Below are positions 7,261 to 13,632 of a stretch of DNA of 13,632 bases, piece by piece. The position numbers and the translations under genes are program-made. How positions within the stretch are numbered: the first letter of the stretch is position 1; the number at the start of each line of letters is the position of its first letter. The notes under the pieces were generated by a model that was not told the DNA's origin, searched no databases, and saw only the letters and a list, made by a program, of their open reading frames with translations. The DNA comes from Candidatus Delongbacteria bacterium. GTDB lineage: Bacteria; UBA4055. The stretch is taken from positions 1-13,632 of the forward strand of contig JAFGVM010000094.1 in assembly GCA_016937995.1 (NCBI GenBank), given 5' to 3'.

Positions 7261-7635
7261 CATCAGATCTTCATCCAGACTTCTTAATATCATATCTTTT
7301 TCATATGATTTATTAAGACATACTTTCACATTACCTATTATTTCCTGAAGGTCGTTATGTAACTTTTCAATAATATCAAATGAATCAATAAATAGTTTTT
7401 TCTTATCTAACAGGATATATATCTCATCCTGGATATCATCATCCCTGTTGTCATGATCTTCAACATCAAGATACAAAGATTCCATTTCGTGATTAATGGC
7501 ATTTACTTCGTCAAGATAATCCATATTGTTGTATTTTCCCATTATATCACCGATCTCAGCTGTAGCTTTTGAAAGTTCATCTTTCAGTATAAGAACTTTT
7601 GTTCTTAATCTTACAATGTCATTATAATCTTTCAT
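7246..7635 (-). CDS. Small acidic helical protein, function unknown
   Basis: A 129-residue protein I do not recognise. It lacks a signal peptide or membrane segment. It is rich in Asp, Glu, Lys, Leu and Ile, with no proline, and shows heptad-like spacing of hydrophobic residues over most of its length (for example the leucines, isoleucines and valines across residues 8-30 and 82-110). It is therefore probably an all-helical or coiled-coil protein. It carries an unusual run of acidic residues, VEDHDNRDDDIQDE (58-71). It is convincingly a gene: AAGGAG at 7647-7642 lies six bases from the ATG. Its stop codon overlaps the GH13 stop codon region by seven bases in tail-to-tail orientation. Possible roles as a structural or adaptor protein are guesses. 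Confidence 0.75.
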   Translation of the reverse strand: MKDYNDIVRLRTKVLILKDELSKATAEIGDIMGKYNNMDYLDEVNAINHEMESLYLDVEDHDNRDDDIQDEIYILLDKKKLFIDSFDIIEKLHNDLQEIIGNVKVCLNKSYEKDMILRSLDEDLMTIFQ

Positions 7636-7674
7636 ATTTTTCTCCTTTTATTTGAAATTTAGAGATTGAAATTT

Positions 7675-7680
7675 ATTATA
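7675..7680 (-). promoter_or_regulatory. Possible -10 box (TATAAT) of the small orphan gene
   Basis: A perfect TATAAT on the minus strand lies 40 bases upstream of the start codon. No good -35 box is seen 16-18 bases further upstream. The context is AT-rich, so the match is weak evidence. Confidence 0.25.
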
Positions 7681-7735
7681 TGATGAGGACGCGATCAGAT
7701 TATTGTTCGTATTTTGTTTGTATTTTATTAAAAAG

Positions 7736-7801
7736 AAAAAGTGCGCTGGTAAACATTCCCGTAGGAGGAGGATAGCCACTCGTAGGGACAGCACACTTTT
7801 T
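7736..7801 (-). terminator. Long-stem structured element / terminator of the secreted PHP gene, candidate ncRNA or REP-like element
   Basis: Arms at 7736-7748 and 7789-7801 pair over 13 positions. On the minus strand all 13 pair (AAAAAGUGUGCUG with CAGCGCACUUUUU, one G-U), whereas the plus-strand RNA has a C/A mismatch at 7744/7793. The functional RNA is therefore probably minus-strand. It starts nine bases after the stop codon of the secreted PHP gene, and the 3' arm runs into U-rich sequence, so intrinsic termination is likely. The 40-base interior is unusually G+C rich for this genome. It holds an inner TCCC/GGGA helix (7757-7760, 7785-7788), two direct copies of CGTAGG (7760-7765, 7781-7786) and, on the RNA strand, CCUCCUCCU (7771-7763), which resembles the 16S anti-Shine-Dalgarno. 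A simple terminator would not need so elaborate a loop. Confidence 0.7.
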
Positions 7802-7810
7802 TATTTAAGA

Positions 7811-9814
7811 CTATTTTTTTAAGCTGTTCTTCGCTACTATATAATAGAATTTCTTTGCGTCAGTATAAGGAGTAACATACTGATTTGTTGCTACATTCAC
7901 TTCAAATGAGAATGTTCCGTTAGGATCATCCGACGAATATACATCATAACTGTCTGCATCAGTCGATTCGTCCCAGCTTATTGTAAGGTTCGTTCCAATT
8001 ACACTTGTACTAATATTCAAAGGTGTTGAAGGAATAACTTCCCCAGGGATTGTGTAATCGATATGCAGTACCGGTGGATATCCACCCTCGTATGGATCTG
8101 CAACACGCTCGTCAGAATCTATATCTTCCTGCCAGAAAATAAAACTCATGCTGTTACCGCTGGCCCATCCTTCTCTGTCAACTACTTCCTGAATAACATT
8201 ACTCATATCAGGAAAATAATATACTGATTCAGCTGACCAGGATGGTGGATTTATCCATTCAATGTAATTTGCAGTTAAAGTTCTGTCAGAAACATTATAA
8301 TCGCTCGTTGTAAATGCAGGTGAATTATCAATATCTTCCGCAGCGAACAAAATATGATTTAAAGTTTTTGTATCTGATTCATCAGCTCTGACTTCAATAT
8401 AGGCTGAATCTATAATTGCACCCTGAGGAATGTTAATATTCTGGAATCTGATTCCTACTTTTTGATCTCCTCCGTCATCACAGAATTCCAAATCACTGCT
8501 GTCAGTATACATACTACCACCACTCTGTTCTTCAACATCATCCATTCCAGAAATAACAGAAATACTTATCGATGCTGAATTACTTATAGTAATGAAAGCT
8601 GTTTTTGTTTCAGTATCAGATCCGAATTCATTAGATGTTGTAAGTGAAACTTCATAAGTCCCTAATGATGAATATGAAACTGTAGGATTCTGTTCAGTAC
8701 TTGTAGGAGGAGTACCTCCGGTAAATGTCCATGACCATGATGTAGGAGCATTTGCAGAATTATCAGCAAAATTGATCATTTCACCAGGAATTGCATTGGT
8801 TTTATCTGCAACAAAGTCGGTTACCGGAGGTGTCTCTGAGTATGTTTCAAATCCAAAAGGCTGTGTATATGTACTACCGTATGTATTATATAATATTGCT
8901 CTTACAAATTGTACGTCAGTATAGGCCGAATAATCAAAAGTTGTTCCACTTCCAACAGTAGTTGTTCCTGGACCGATCCAGTCTATACTTGTGTATCCGG
9001 TTGCTGTTATAGTTATTGTTTTATTTAGATCATCAACTGTTATATCTGAGATTCTTGGCACAAGAGCATCACCTGAACGACCGGGTTCATAACAAAAATA
9101 GAATGCTCCTTCCTGTTGTGACGTCCTTAATGCATCTTCTGTTTTTTCAGGCATAAGCATAAACTGATAGTTTCCATATAAATGATCTGTAGTATGTTTG
9201 TCGTCATTTGAATAACCCCACACCAGTTTACTATATTGAGAGAAATAATTTTCATTTATATTGTCCCAGAGCTCTCTGTCATCAGGATATCTGTCACCCT
9301 GATTGTAGACTTCCAGTCCAACGCAAGACGGATAATTTGAATACCATGGAATATACCATGCCCAGTCATTTGGTGTATAATAACGTCCCGGATGATTTAT
9401 CAGAGAAAGTCCACCGCTTGCATCAACATGAGGAATCCCGTCTTCAATACCTGCATCACTGCTAGTAAAATCATAAAAAGCATTCATGTGATGAGAGTTA
9501 GAGTATTCATTTCCTCTTACTGCTATCATTCCCGGATTTGACGGCCATGACCATGTAGTATAATCATGGTCTGTAATTGCCAGGATATCATAACCTGCTG
9601 AATAATACTGATCTATAACTTCAGATGGAGAATCAGCCCCGTCACTGTTGGTTGTATGGGTGTGAAAATTTGCTTTGTACTGACCGTATGTACTCCAGTT
9701 AACATTTTCGTATGGATTCAATGTTAAATTCACATACGATTTAACTACTTGACCATTAATGATCTGTACGATCATTAATAATATCATTGCTGAACATTTG
9801 AATATATTTTTCAT
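7811..9814 (-). CDS. Secreted PHP-domain protein with PKD, DNRLRE and FN3 modules
   Basis: A 667-residue exported protein. Residues 1-21 form a signal peptide ending NGQ. The PHP domain (about 44-250) has an intact metal-ligand set: H51-x-H53, D58, D82-H83, E103, His109 nearby, H141 (NHPG), and D205-x-H207 (DDKH). A PKD domain follows (about 331-411, with WSWTF and the YEVSLTTSNEFG strand). Next come a DNRLRE-type beta domain (about 418-588) and a fibronectin type III domain (about 595-662). No type IX sorting domain is present, so the protein may be periplasmic, surface-bound or exported by another route. Secreted PHP proteins probably hydrolyse extracellular phosphate esters; the substrate is unknown. 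The start at 9814 is preferred over the ATG at 9856 because GGAGGG (9823-9818) precedes it and the signal peptide begins there. It is divergent from the TonB receptor and ends at the structured element. Confidence 0.9.
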   Translation of the reverse strand: MKNIFKCSAMILLMIVQIINGQVVKSYVNLTLNPYENVNWSTYGQYKANFHTHTTNSDGADSPSEVIDQYYSAGYDILAITDHDYTTWSWPSNPGMIAVRGNEYSNSHHMNAFYDFTSSDAGIEDGIPHVDASGGLSLINHPGRYYTPNDWAWYIPWYSNYPSCVGLEVYNQGDRYPDDRELWDNINENYFSQYSKLVWGYSNDDKHTTDHLYGNYQFMLMPEKTEDALRTSQQEGAFYFCYEPGRSGDALVPRISDITVDDLNKTITITATGYTSIDWIGPGTTTVGSGTTFDYSAYTDVQFVRAILYNTYGSTYTQPFGFETYSETPPVTDFVADKTNAIPGEMINFADNSANAPTSWSWTFTGGTPPTSTEQNPTVSYSSLGTYEVSLTTSNEFGSDTETKTAFITISNSASISISVISGMDDVEEQSGGSMYTDSSDLEFCDDGGDQKVGIRFQNINIPQGAIIDSAYIEVRADESDTKTLNHILFAAEDIDNSPAFTTSDYNVSDRTLTANYIEWINPPSWSAESVYYFPDMSNVIQEVVDREGWASGNSMSFIFWQEDIDSDERVADPYEGGYPPVLHIDYTIPGEVIPSTPLNISTSVIGTNLTISWDESTDADSYDVYSSDDPNGTFSFEVNVATNQYVTPYTDAKKFYYIVAKNSLKK

Positions 9815-10207
9815 AAACCCTCCGTTTTTTTCTTTTTCCTGTAAATTAAAATACAAATGTTAATTCAGTATTTAATTGGTTTGAGAAAACAGTGATATTT
9901 ATGTTAATATTCTGTATGTGCCATATATAATAAAATTTACACTTTATAAGTATTATATATTACTTATAAAGTTTTATTAGTTTAATAACAAATTCATTAA
10001 TAATTAATAACCGCTGATATCGATTATAAGTAATCCTGAAAAAACTTATTCCTAACATGTTAAAAATAATTATACCTGCTTAACAAAATCTAATCACTTA
10101 TCTAATTCAATCTTAGCATATAAATAACAGCATTTTAAGGTTCGTCTAAGATTTATTTAACAATCTGTGGACATATTTATCCTGTAAATTTTAACTCAGG
10201 AGAAAAA
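9815..10207. other. Divergent AT-rich intergenic region of 393 bases
   Basis: This gap separates the minus-strand secreted PHP gene from the plus-strand TonB receptor gene. It must hold promoters for both, but I see no convincing -35/-10 or -33/-7 pair. What stands out is the 12-bp inverted repeat at 9941-9972, a third copy of its inner motif at 10024-10032, and an A/T repeat at 9996-10010. The receptor's AGGAG is at 10198-10202. No open frame with a ribosome binding site and no RNA gene is apparent. Confidence 0.6.
9941..9972. repeat. Perfect 12-bp inverted repeat, possible operator
   Basis: ACTTTATAAGTA at 9941-9952 and TACTTATAAAGT at 9961-9972 are exact reverse complements around an eight-base spacer. 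The inner nine bases, TTATAAGTA, recur at 10024-10032. The repeat lies between divergent genes, about 130 bases from the PHP start and 236 from the receptor start. It could be a protein-binding site or an AT-rich hairpin. Confidence 0.55.
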
Positions 10208-13189
10208 ATGGATAGCCGTAAAATTAGAATTTCTATCAGGAGCTTTTTAATACTGTTCCTGATTATCACTACTTCGATAACAGCACAAAGATTTCAGTAT
10301 GGTAGACTGAAAGGAACTGTAAAATGTAACGAGTCAAATTCACCTTTGGAAGATGTTAATGTTTACCTTGAAAATGGTTACGATGAACATACTATAGGTT
10401 GCGCTACTAATGAAGAAGGTGTTTACTTCATAAACAACATTCCTCCGGGCAAATATACTTTTATCGCCGAATGTCTTGGTTATGAAAGAATTGAGATCGA
10501 AGATTTTGAAATTAAAGGTAATGAATACAAATATTATGATTTCGATATGTCTATCTCAGTAATGGAACTGGAAGGCATAGAGATCGTTGCGGAAGCTGAC
10601 AAAACAACAAAGGAAGTTCAGCTTATATCAAGAAAGGAAGAAGTTAAAATAATGGATGCGATCAGTTCTGAAGAGATCTCTTCTTATGGCAGTAGTGATG
10701 CTGCATCAGCTATGGAACACGTTACTGGTGCTTCTGTAGAAGGAGGTAAATATGTTTATGTCAGAGGTTTAGGTAACAGATATTCAACTGTTCACCTTAA
10801 TGGTGTAGAACTCCCTTCTGCTGATCCTGACGAAAATTCATTCCAGCTGGACCTTGTGTCATCATCAGTTATGGACAACATAACAACTTCAAAGTCCTTC
10901 ACACCGGACAAACCCGGAAATTTTGTAGGAGGTCTAATTGATATTAATACAAAAAGTCTTCAGGAAGATAAACAGCTTGATGTCTCTGTTTCGAACGGTT
11001 ATAACACAAATACAACATTCAATGATTATTTGACATATCAGGGTGGTGATACGGACTGGCTTGGATATGATGACGGTACCAGAGATATCCCTGATGAACT
11101 ACAGAATGTGGACCTAAAAGAGCTGATCGCAATTCCTATTGTAGGTACATCCAATGACAGTATTCATGATGCTCAGACAGCTAAGGTTCTTGATCTTCAT
11201 CATTATTCTAAAGCATTTAACAATATAATGACCCCAATTATGGAATCTGCACCTGTCAATCAGAGTTATAATCTTAATTACGGGAAAAAATTCAGATTTT
11301 CATCATCCAGCTTTTTTGACCTTATTTCTACAATTAAATATTCAAGAAAATTCAGTTCCTACGATGACAGGATAATTAACAATTATATTCTTACCGGAAC
11401 AGGAGCAGATGAATTATCAAATGAACTGGAATTCATTGAAGTTAAAGGTGAGGACAACGTCAATATTAACGGACTTCTTAACCTTCAGTATAATTTAACA
11501 AGAGATCATAGTTATTATTTTAATACAGTCTTTACACAAAGTGCCACTGATATTGCAAGATATATATCCGGTCATTATTACGATGGCAATATGGATCCGG
11601 AAGCTACCTATGAAACAAGAGTACTCAAATGGATCGAAAGACAGCTTATTACCAATCAGTTAAGAGGTAACCACAGGTTTACAAAGTTCTTTGATACAAG
11701 TTTTGACTGGAATATGGCTTACAGCCTTACATCTCAGGACGAACCTGACACAAGATTCTTCAGCGACCATTATATGCTTGAATATGATGTTGATGTTTAT
11801 GAAGATCCTGTTACAGGTGACCTTGTAGTAGATACTTTGGGAACTTACAACAACTATTTTATAACTCCGTCTCTTTACAAACAACCTTCAAGGTATTTCA
11901 GGGAAATGGATGAGGACAGTTATAACATTGATCTAAAATTCACTTTGCCTTTCACTATTTATAAAAATGCGGATTCGAAATTTAAAACAGGATTTTACTT
12001 TTCTGCAAAAGACAGAACATTCAGAGAAAGAGTATTCCAGATAACTAATCAGGAACAGCTTGCATATAATGATTATGATGCAGACCCTTTTTCGTATTTT
12101 TCAGACGGTATGGGTATTATTGATGTAACTCCAGTTGGACCAACGAATGTAAGATATACATGGGGAAATTATCTTGTAGATGCTTCTGAAGACAGATCGA
12201 ACTATGACGGACATCAGTATGTAACTGCATTTTATGGAATGACTGAAGTACCTGTCATTGACAGAATTGATCTTACAATAGGAGCACGTTATGAGATAAC
12301 TGACATGGAAGCTGCTACTCAGGATTCAACATATGAACAGGGAAAAATTAAAGAAACTGATATTTTACCTGCGGGAATTTTAAACTATAGAATACTTGAT
12401 AATCTCATTGCGAAACTGTCTTACGGGAAAACACTGGCAAGACCATCAATAAGAGAACTGGCTCCTTTCCCTTCACTTGATTTTGCCGGTGGTTTCTTTT
12501 TTACAGGAAACAATGAACTTGAAAGAACTTTAATAGACAATTATGACGTAAGATTCGATTTTTACGAAAGACCGGGTGAATTATATTCATTAAGTTTCTA
12601 TTATAAATACTTTAAGAATCCTATAGAAAAAGCTTTCCTCAATGATAATAAAGAAACTCAGTATCAGAATGTACCGAGAGCTGAAGTAAAAGGTATTGAG
12701 ATAGAAGTCAGAAAAGATCTTGATCAGATACATCCGTTCTTAAAATACTTTTTCGTATCATCCAATTTTTCATATATAATTTCGGAAGTTAAGATCCCTG
12801 AAAGTGAAATGACTGCCATACTTATTGCAGATCCTGATGCAGATGACACGAGACCTCTACAGGGTCAACCCGAATACATTTTTAATTTCTATGTACAGTA
12901 TCAGAACAGAGATACTGAAACACATGCTAGTATCAATTACAATCTAACCGGAGAAAAACTTTCTGAGAACAGTAAAGGTGGAACACCGGATATTTACGAA
13001 CTGCCTAAACATAATCTAAACTTTTCTCTAAGTCAGAAATTCTGGGATAATTATTCTGTAAAATTCGGTATTTCCAATATTTTGAATTCTGCTACTGAAA
13101 AAGTCTATCACTATAAAGGCGAAGATTACATTTTTACAAAATATAAAACAGGCAGCGAATATTCATTGTCTTTAAGCTATTCGCTTTAA
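10208..13189 (+). CDS. TonB-dependent outer-membrane receptor with carboxypeptidase-regulatory-like N-terminal domain
   Basis: A 993-residue receptor. Residues 1-27 form a signal peptide ending SITAQ. Residues 33-115 form a carboxypeptidase D regulatory-like domain (LKGTV...PLEDVNVYLE...GVYFINNIPPGKYTFIAECLGY). A TonB-box-like LEGIEIVAEA follows at 121-130. The plug (about 146-250) carries VRGLGNRYSTVHLNGVELPS at 185-204 and TPDKPGNFVGGLIDI. The beta-barrel extends to a C-terminal strand ending SLSYSL. Such receptors import large or scarce substrates across the outer membrane with TonB-ExbBD energy; no SusD partner is seen, so glycan uptake is not implied. The RGLGNRY plug type is common in FCB genomes beside secreted beta-rich proteins, as here. 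The start has AGGAG five bases upstream. The substrate cannot be predicted. Confidence 0.93.
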   Translation: MDSRKIRISIRSFLILFLIITTSITAQRFQYGRLKGTVKCNESNSPLEDVNVYLENGYDEHTIGCATNEEGVYFINNIPPGKYTFIAECLGYERIEIEDFEIKGNEYKYYDFDMSISVMELEGIEIVAEADKTTKEVQLISRKEEVKIMDAISSEEISSYGSSDAASAMEHVTGASVEGGKYVYVRGLGNRYSTVHLNGVELPSADPDENSFQLDLVSSSVMDNITTSKSFTPDKPGNFVGGLIDINTKSLQEDKQLDVSVSNGYNTNTTFNDYLTYQGGDTDWLGYDDGTRDIPDELQNVDLKELIAIPIVGTSNDSIHDAQTAKVLDLHHYSKAFNNIMTPIMESAPVNQSYNLNYGKKFRFSSSSFFDLISTIKYSRKFSSYDDRIINNYILTGTGADELSNELEFIEVKGEDNVNINGLLNLQYNLTRDHSYYFNTVFTQSATDIARYISGHYYDGNMDPEATYETRVLKWIERQLITNQLRGNHRFTKFFDTSFDWNMAYSLTSQDEPDTRFFSDHYMLEYDVDVYEDPVTGDLVVDTLGTYNNYFITPSLYKQPSRYFREMDEDSYNIDLKFTLPFTIYKNADSKFKTGFYFSAKDRTFRERVFQITNQEQLAYNDYDADPFSYFSDGMGIIDVTPVGPTNVRYTWGNYLVDASEDRSNYDGHQYVTAFYGMTEVPVIDRIDLTIGARYEITDMEAATQDSTYEQGKIKETDILPAGILNYRILDNLIAKLSYGKTLARPSIRELAPFPSLDFAGGFFFTGNNELERTLIDNYDVRFDFYERPGELYSLSFYYKYFKNPIEKAFLNDNKETQYQNVPRAEVKGIEIEVRKDLDQIHPFLKYFFVSSNFSYIISEVKIPESEMTAILIADPDADDTRPLQGQPEYIFNFYVQYQNRDTETHASINYNLTGEKLSENSKGGTPDIYELPKHNLNFSLSQKFWDNYSVKFGISNILNSATEKVYHYKGEDYIFTKYKTGSEYSLSLSYSL

Positions 13190-13215
13190 ACCAATTAACA
13201 TTAAATGGAGGTAAA

Positions 13216-13632
13216 ATGAAAAAACTGGTAATGCTGTTATTAACAGCTGTTATCGCAACTCTGACCGCCGCAGATATATCTATCTATGACGACGGATCAG
13301 GTACCGGTACAACAACATGGACTAGTGATAATGTATATTATCTCGAGAACATGGTTTTTGTAAATTCCGGTGACACACTTACTATTGAACCCGGTACTGT
13401 TATCAAAGGAAGATACAGTACAGGTGTTGATGCAAGTGCGTTGATCGTAGCAAGAGGTGGATACGGTATCTTTGAAGGTACTGAATACGCACCTATCATT
13501 TTCACATCAGAGTATGATGATTTCTCAGCTCCGCTTGAAACAAGAGGACTCTGGGGTGGTGTTATCGTTCTCGGTGCTGCTGAACTTAACTCAACTGAAA
13601 AAGTATCTCAGATCGAAGGTATCCCTGAAACT
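13216..13632 (+). CDS. Secreted beta-helix-like protein, 3' end beyond the window
   Basis: The first 139 codons of an open frame that runs off the window end. A GGAGGT at 13207-13212 precedes the ATG by three bases. The protein begins with a signal peptide (MKKLVMLLLTAVIATLTAA, residues 1-19). A repetitive beta-strand pattern follows: NSGDTLTIEPGTVIKG, then ALIVARGGYGIFEGTEYAPIIFTSEYDD, then RGLWGGVIVLG and a QIEGIPE segment. From memory, this pattern recurs in FCB exported proteins encoded next to TonB-dependent receptors, and it looks like a parallel beta-helix. A C-terminal sorting domain would be expected beyond the edge. It starts 26 bases after the receptor stop, so the two are almost certainly one operon. 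Its function is unknown; ligand capture for the receptor is a reasonable guess. Confidence 0.85.
   Translation, partial: MKKLVMLLLTAVIATLTAADISIYDDGSGTGTTTWTSDNVYYLENMVFVNSGDTLTIEPGTVIKGRYSTGVDASALIVARGGYGIFEGTEYAPIIFTSEYDDFSAPLETRGLWGGVIVLGAAELNSTEKVSQIEGIPET

Noticed and set aside
7736-7801. CRISPR repeat or integron attC site
   Set aside because: There is only one copy with no spacer-repeat pattern, and the arms lack recognisable attC core sites. Terminator, sRNA or REP-like readings fit better.
9815-9856. Longer secreted PHP protein starting at the ATG at 9856
   Set aside because: The extra 14 residues are polar and would precede the signal peptide. GGAGGG sits directly before the ATG at 9814.
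9941-9972. Intrinsic terminator
   Set aside because: No gene ends nearby; both flanking genes start in this gap, and the stem is nearly all A/T. An operator-like role is more plausible.
11660-11884. 74-codon minus-strand frame inside the TonB receptor gene
   Set aside because: It is antisense to the beta-barrel coding region without a ribosome binding site or recognisable product.

Overview
The window looks like a chromosomal stretch of an AT-rich, Gram-negative member of the Fibrobacteres-Chlorobi-Bacteroidetes (FCB) group. The evidence is a type IX secretion C-terminal sorting domain of the 'YQNYPNPFNP' type, a SusC-like TonB-dependent receptor with a carboxypeptidase-regulatory N-terminal domain, and several multi-domain secreted proteins with PKD, DNRLRE and FN3 modules. 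Unlike classical Bacteroidota, many genes carry good Shine-Dalgarno sequences (AAGGAG, GGAGGT). That fits lineages such as Ignavibacteria, Cloacimonadota, Marinimicrobia or Delongbacteria, but I cannot place it precisely. I see no IS element, CRISPR array, tRNA or rRNA.

Layout. Positions 1-1614 (minus strand): the first codons of a gene leaving the window, preceded by a secreted cyclophilin-type peptidyl-prolyl isomerase with a sorting domain. Positions 1733-2311 (plus): a GNAT acetyltransferase resembling streptothricin acetyltransferases. Positions 2399-7252 (plus): a tightly packed three-gene unit. It encodes an exported START-domain lipid-binding protein, an 887-residue fusion of a PHP metallo-phosphoesterase with a GT4 glycosyltransferase (TTG start), and a cytoplasmic GH13 alpha-glucosidase-like enzyme. 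Positions 7246-7635 (minus): a small acidic helical orphan protein that overlaps the GH13 gene tail-to-tail. Positions 7736-7801: a strong structured element or terminator with an anti-Shine-Dalgarno-like loop. Positions 7811-9814 (minus): a secreted PHP protein with PKD, DNRLRE and FN3 modules. Positions 9815-10207: a divergent AT-rich regulatory gap with an inverted repeat. Positions 10208-13632 (plus): a TonB-dependent receptor followed by the start of a secreted beta-helix-like protein.

How the genes may work together. The START / PHP-GT4 / GH13 unit is the best candidate for an uncharacterised pathway. The GT4 half has the HTD and D-x7-E features of SqdX/MgtA-like transferases that often act on lipids. 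The PHP half could remove a phosphate, the GH13 enzyme could process an alpha-glucoside, and the START protein could bind a lipid in the envelope. This is inference from domain content and spacing. The right end resembles an outer-membrane receptor with a cognate exported partner, and it is divergent from a second, exported PHP protein.
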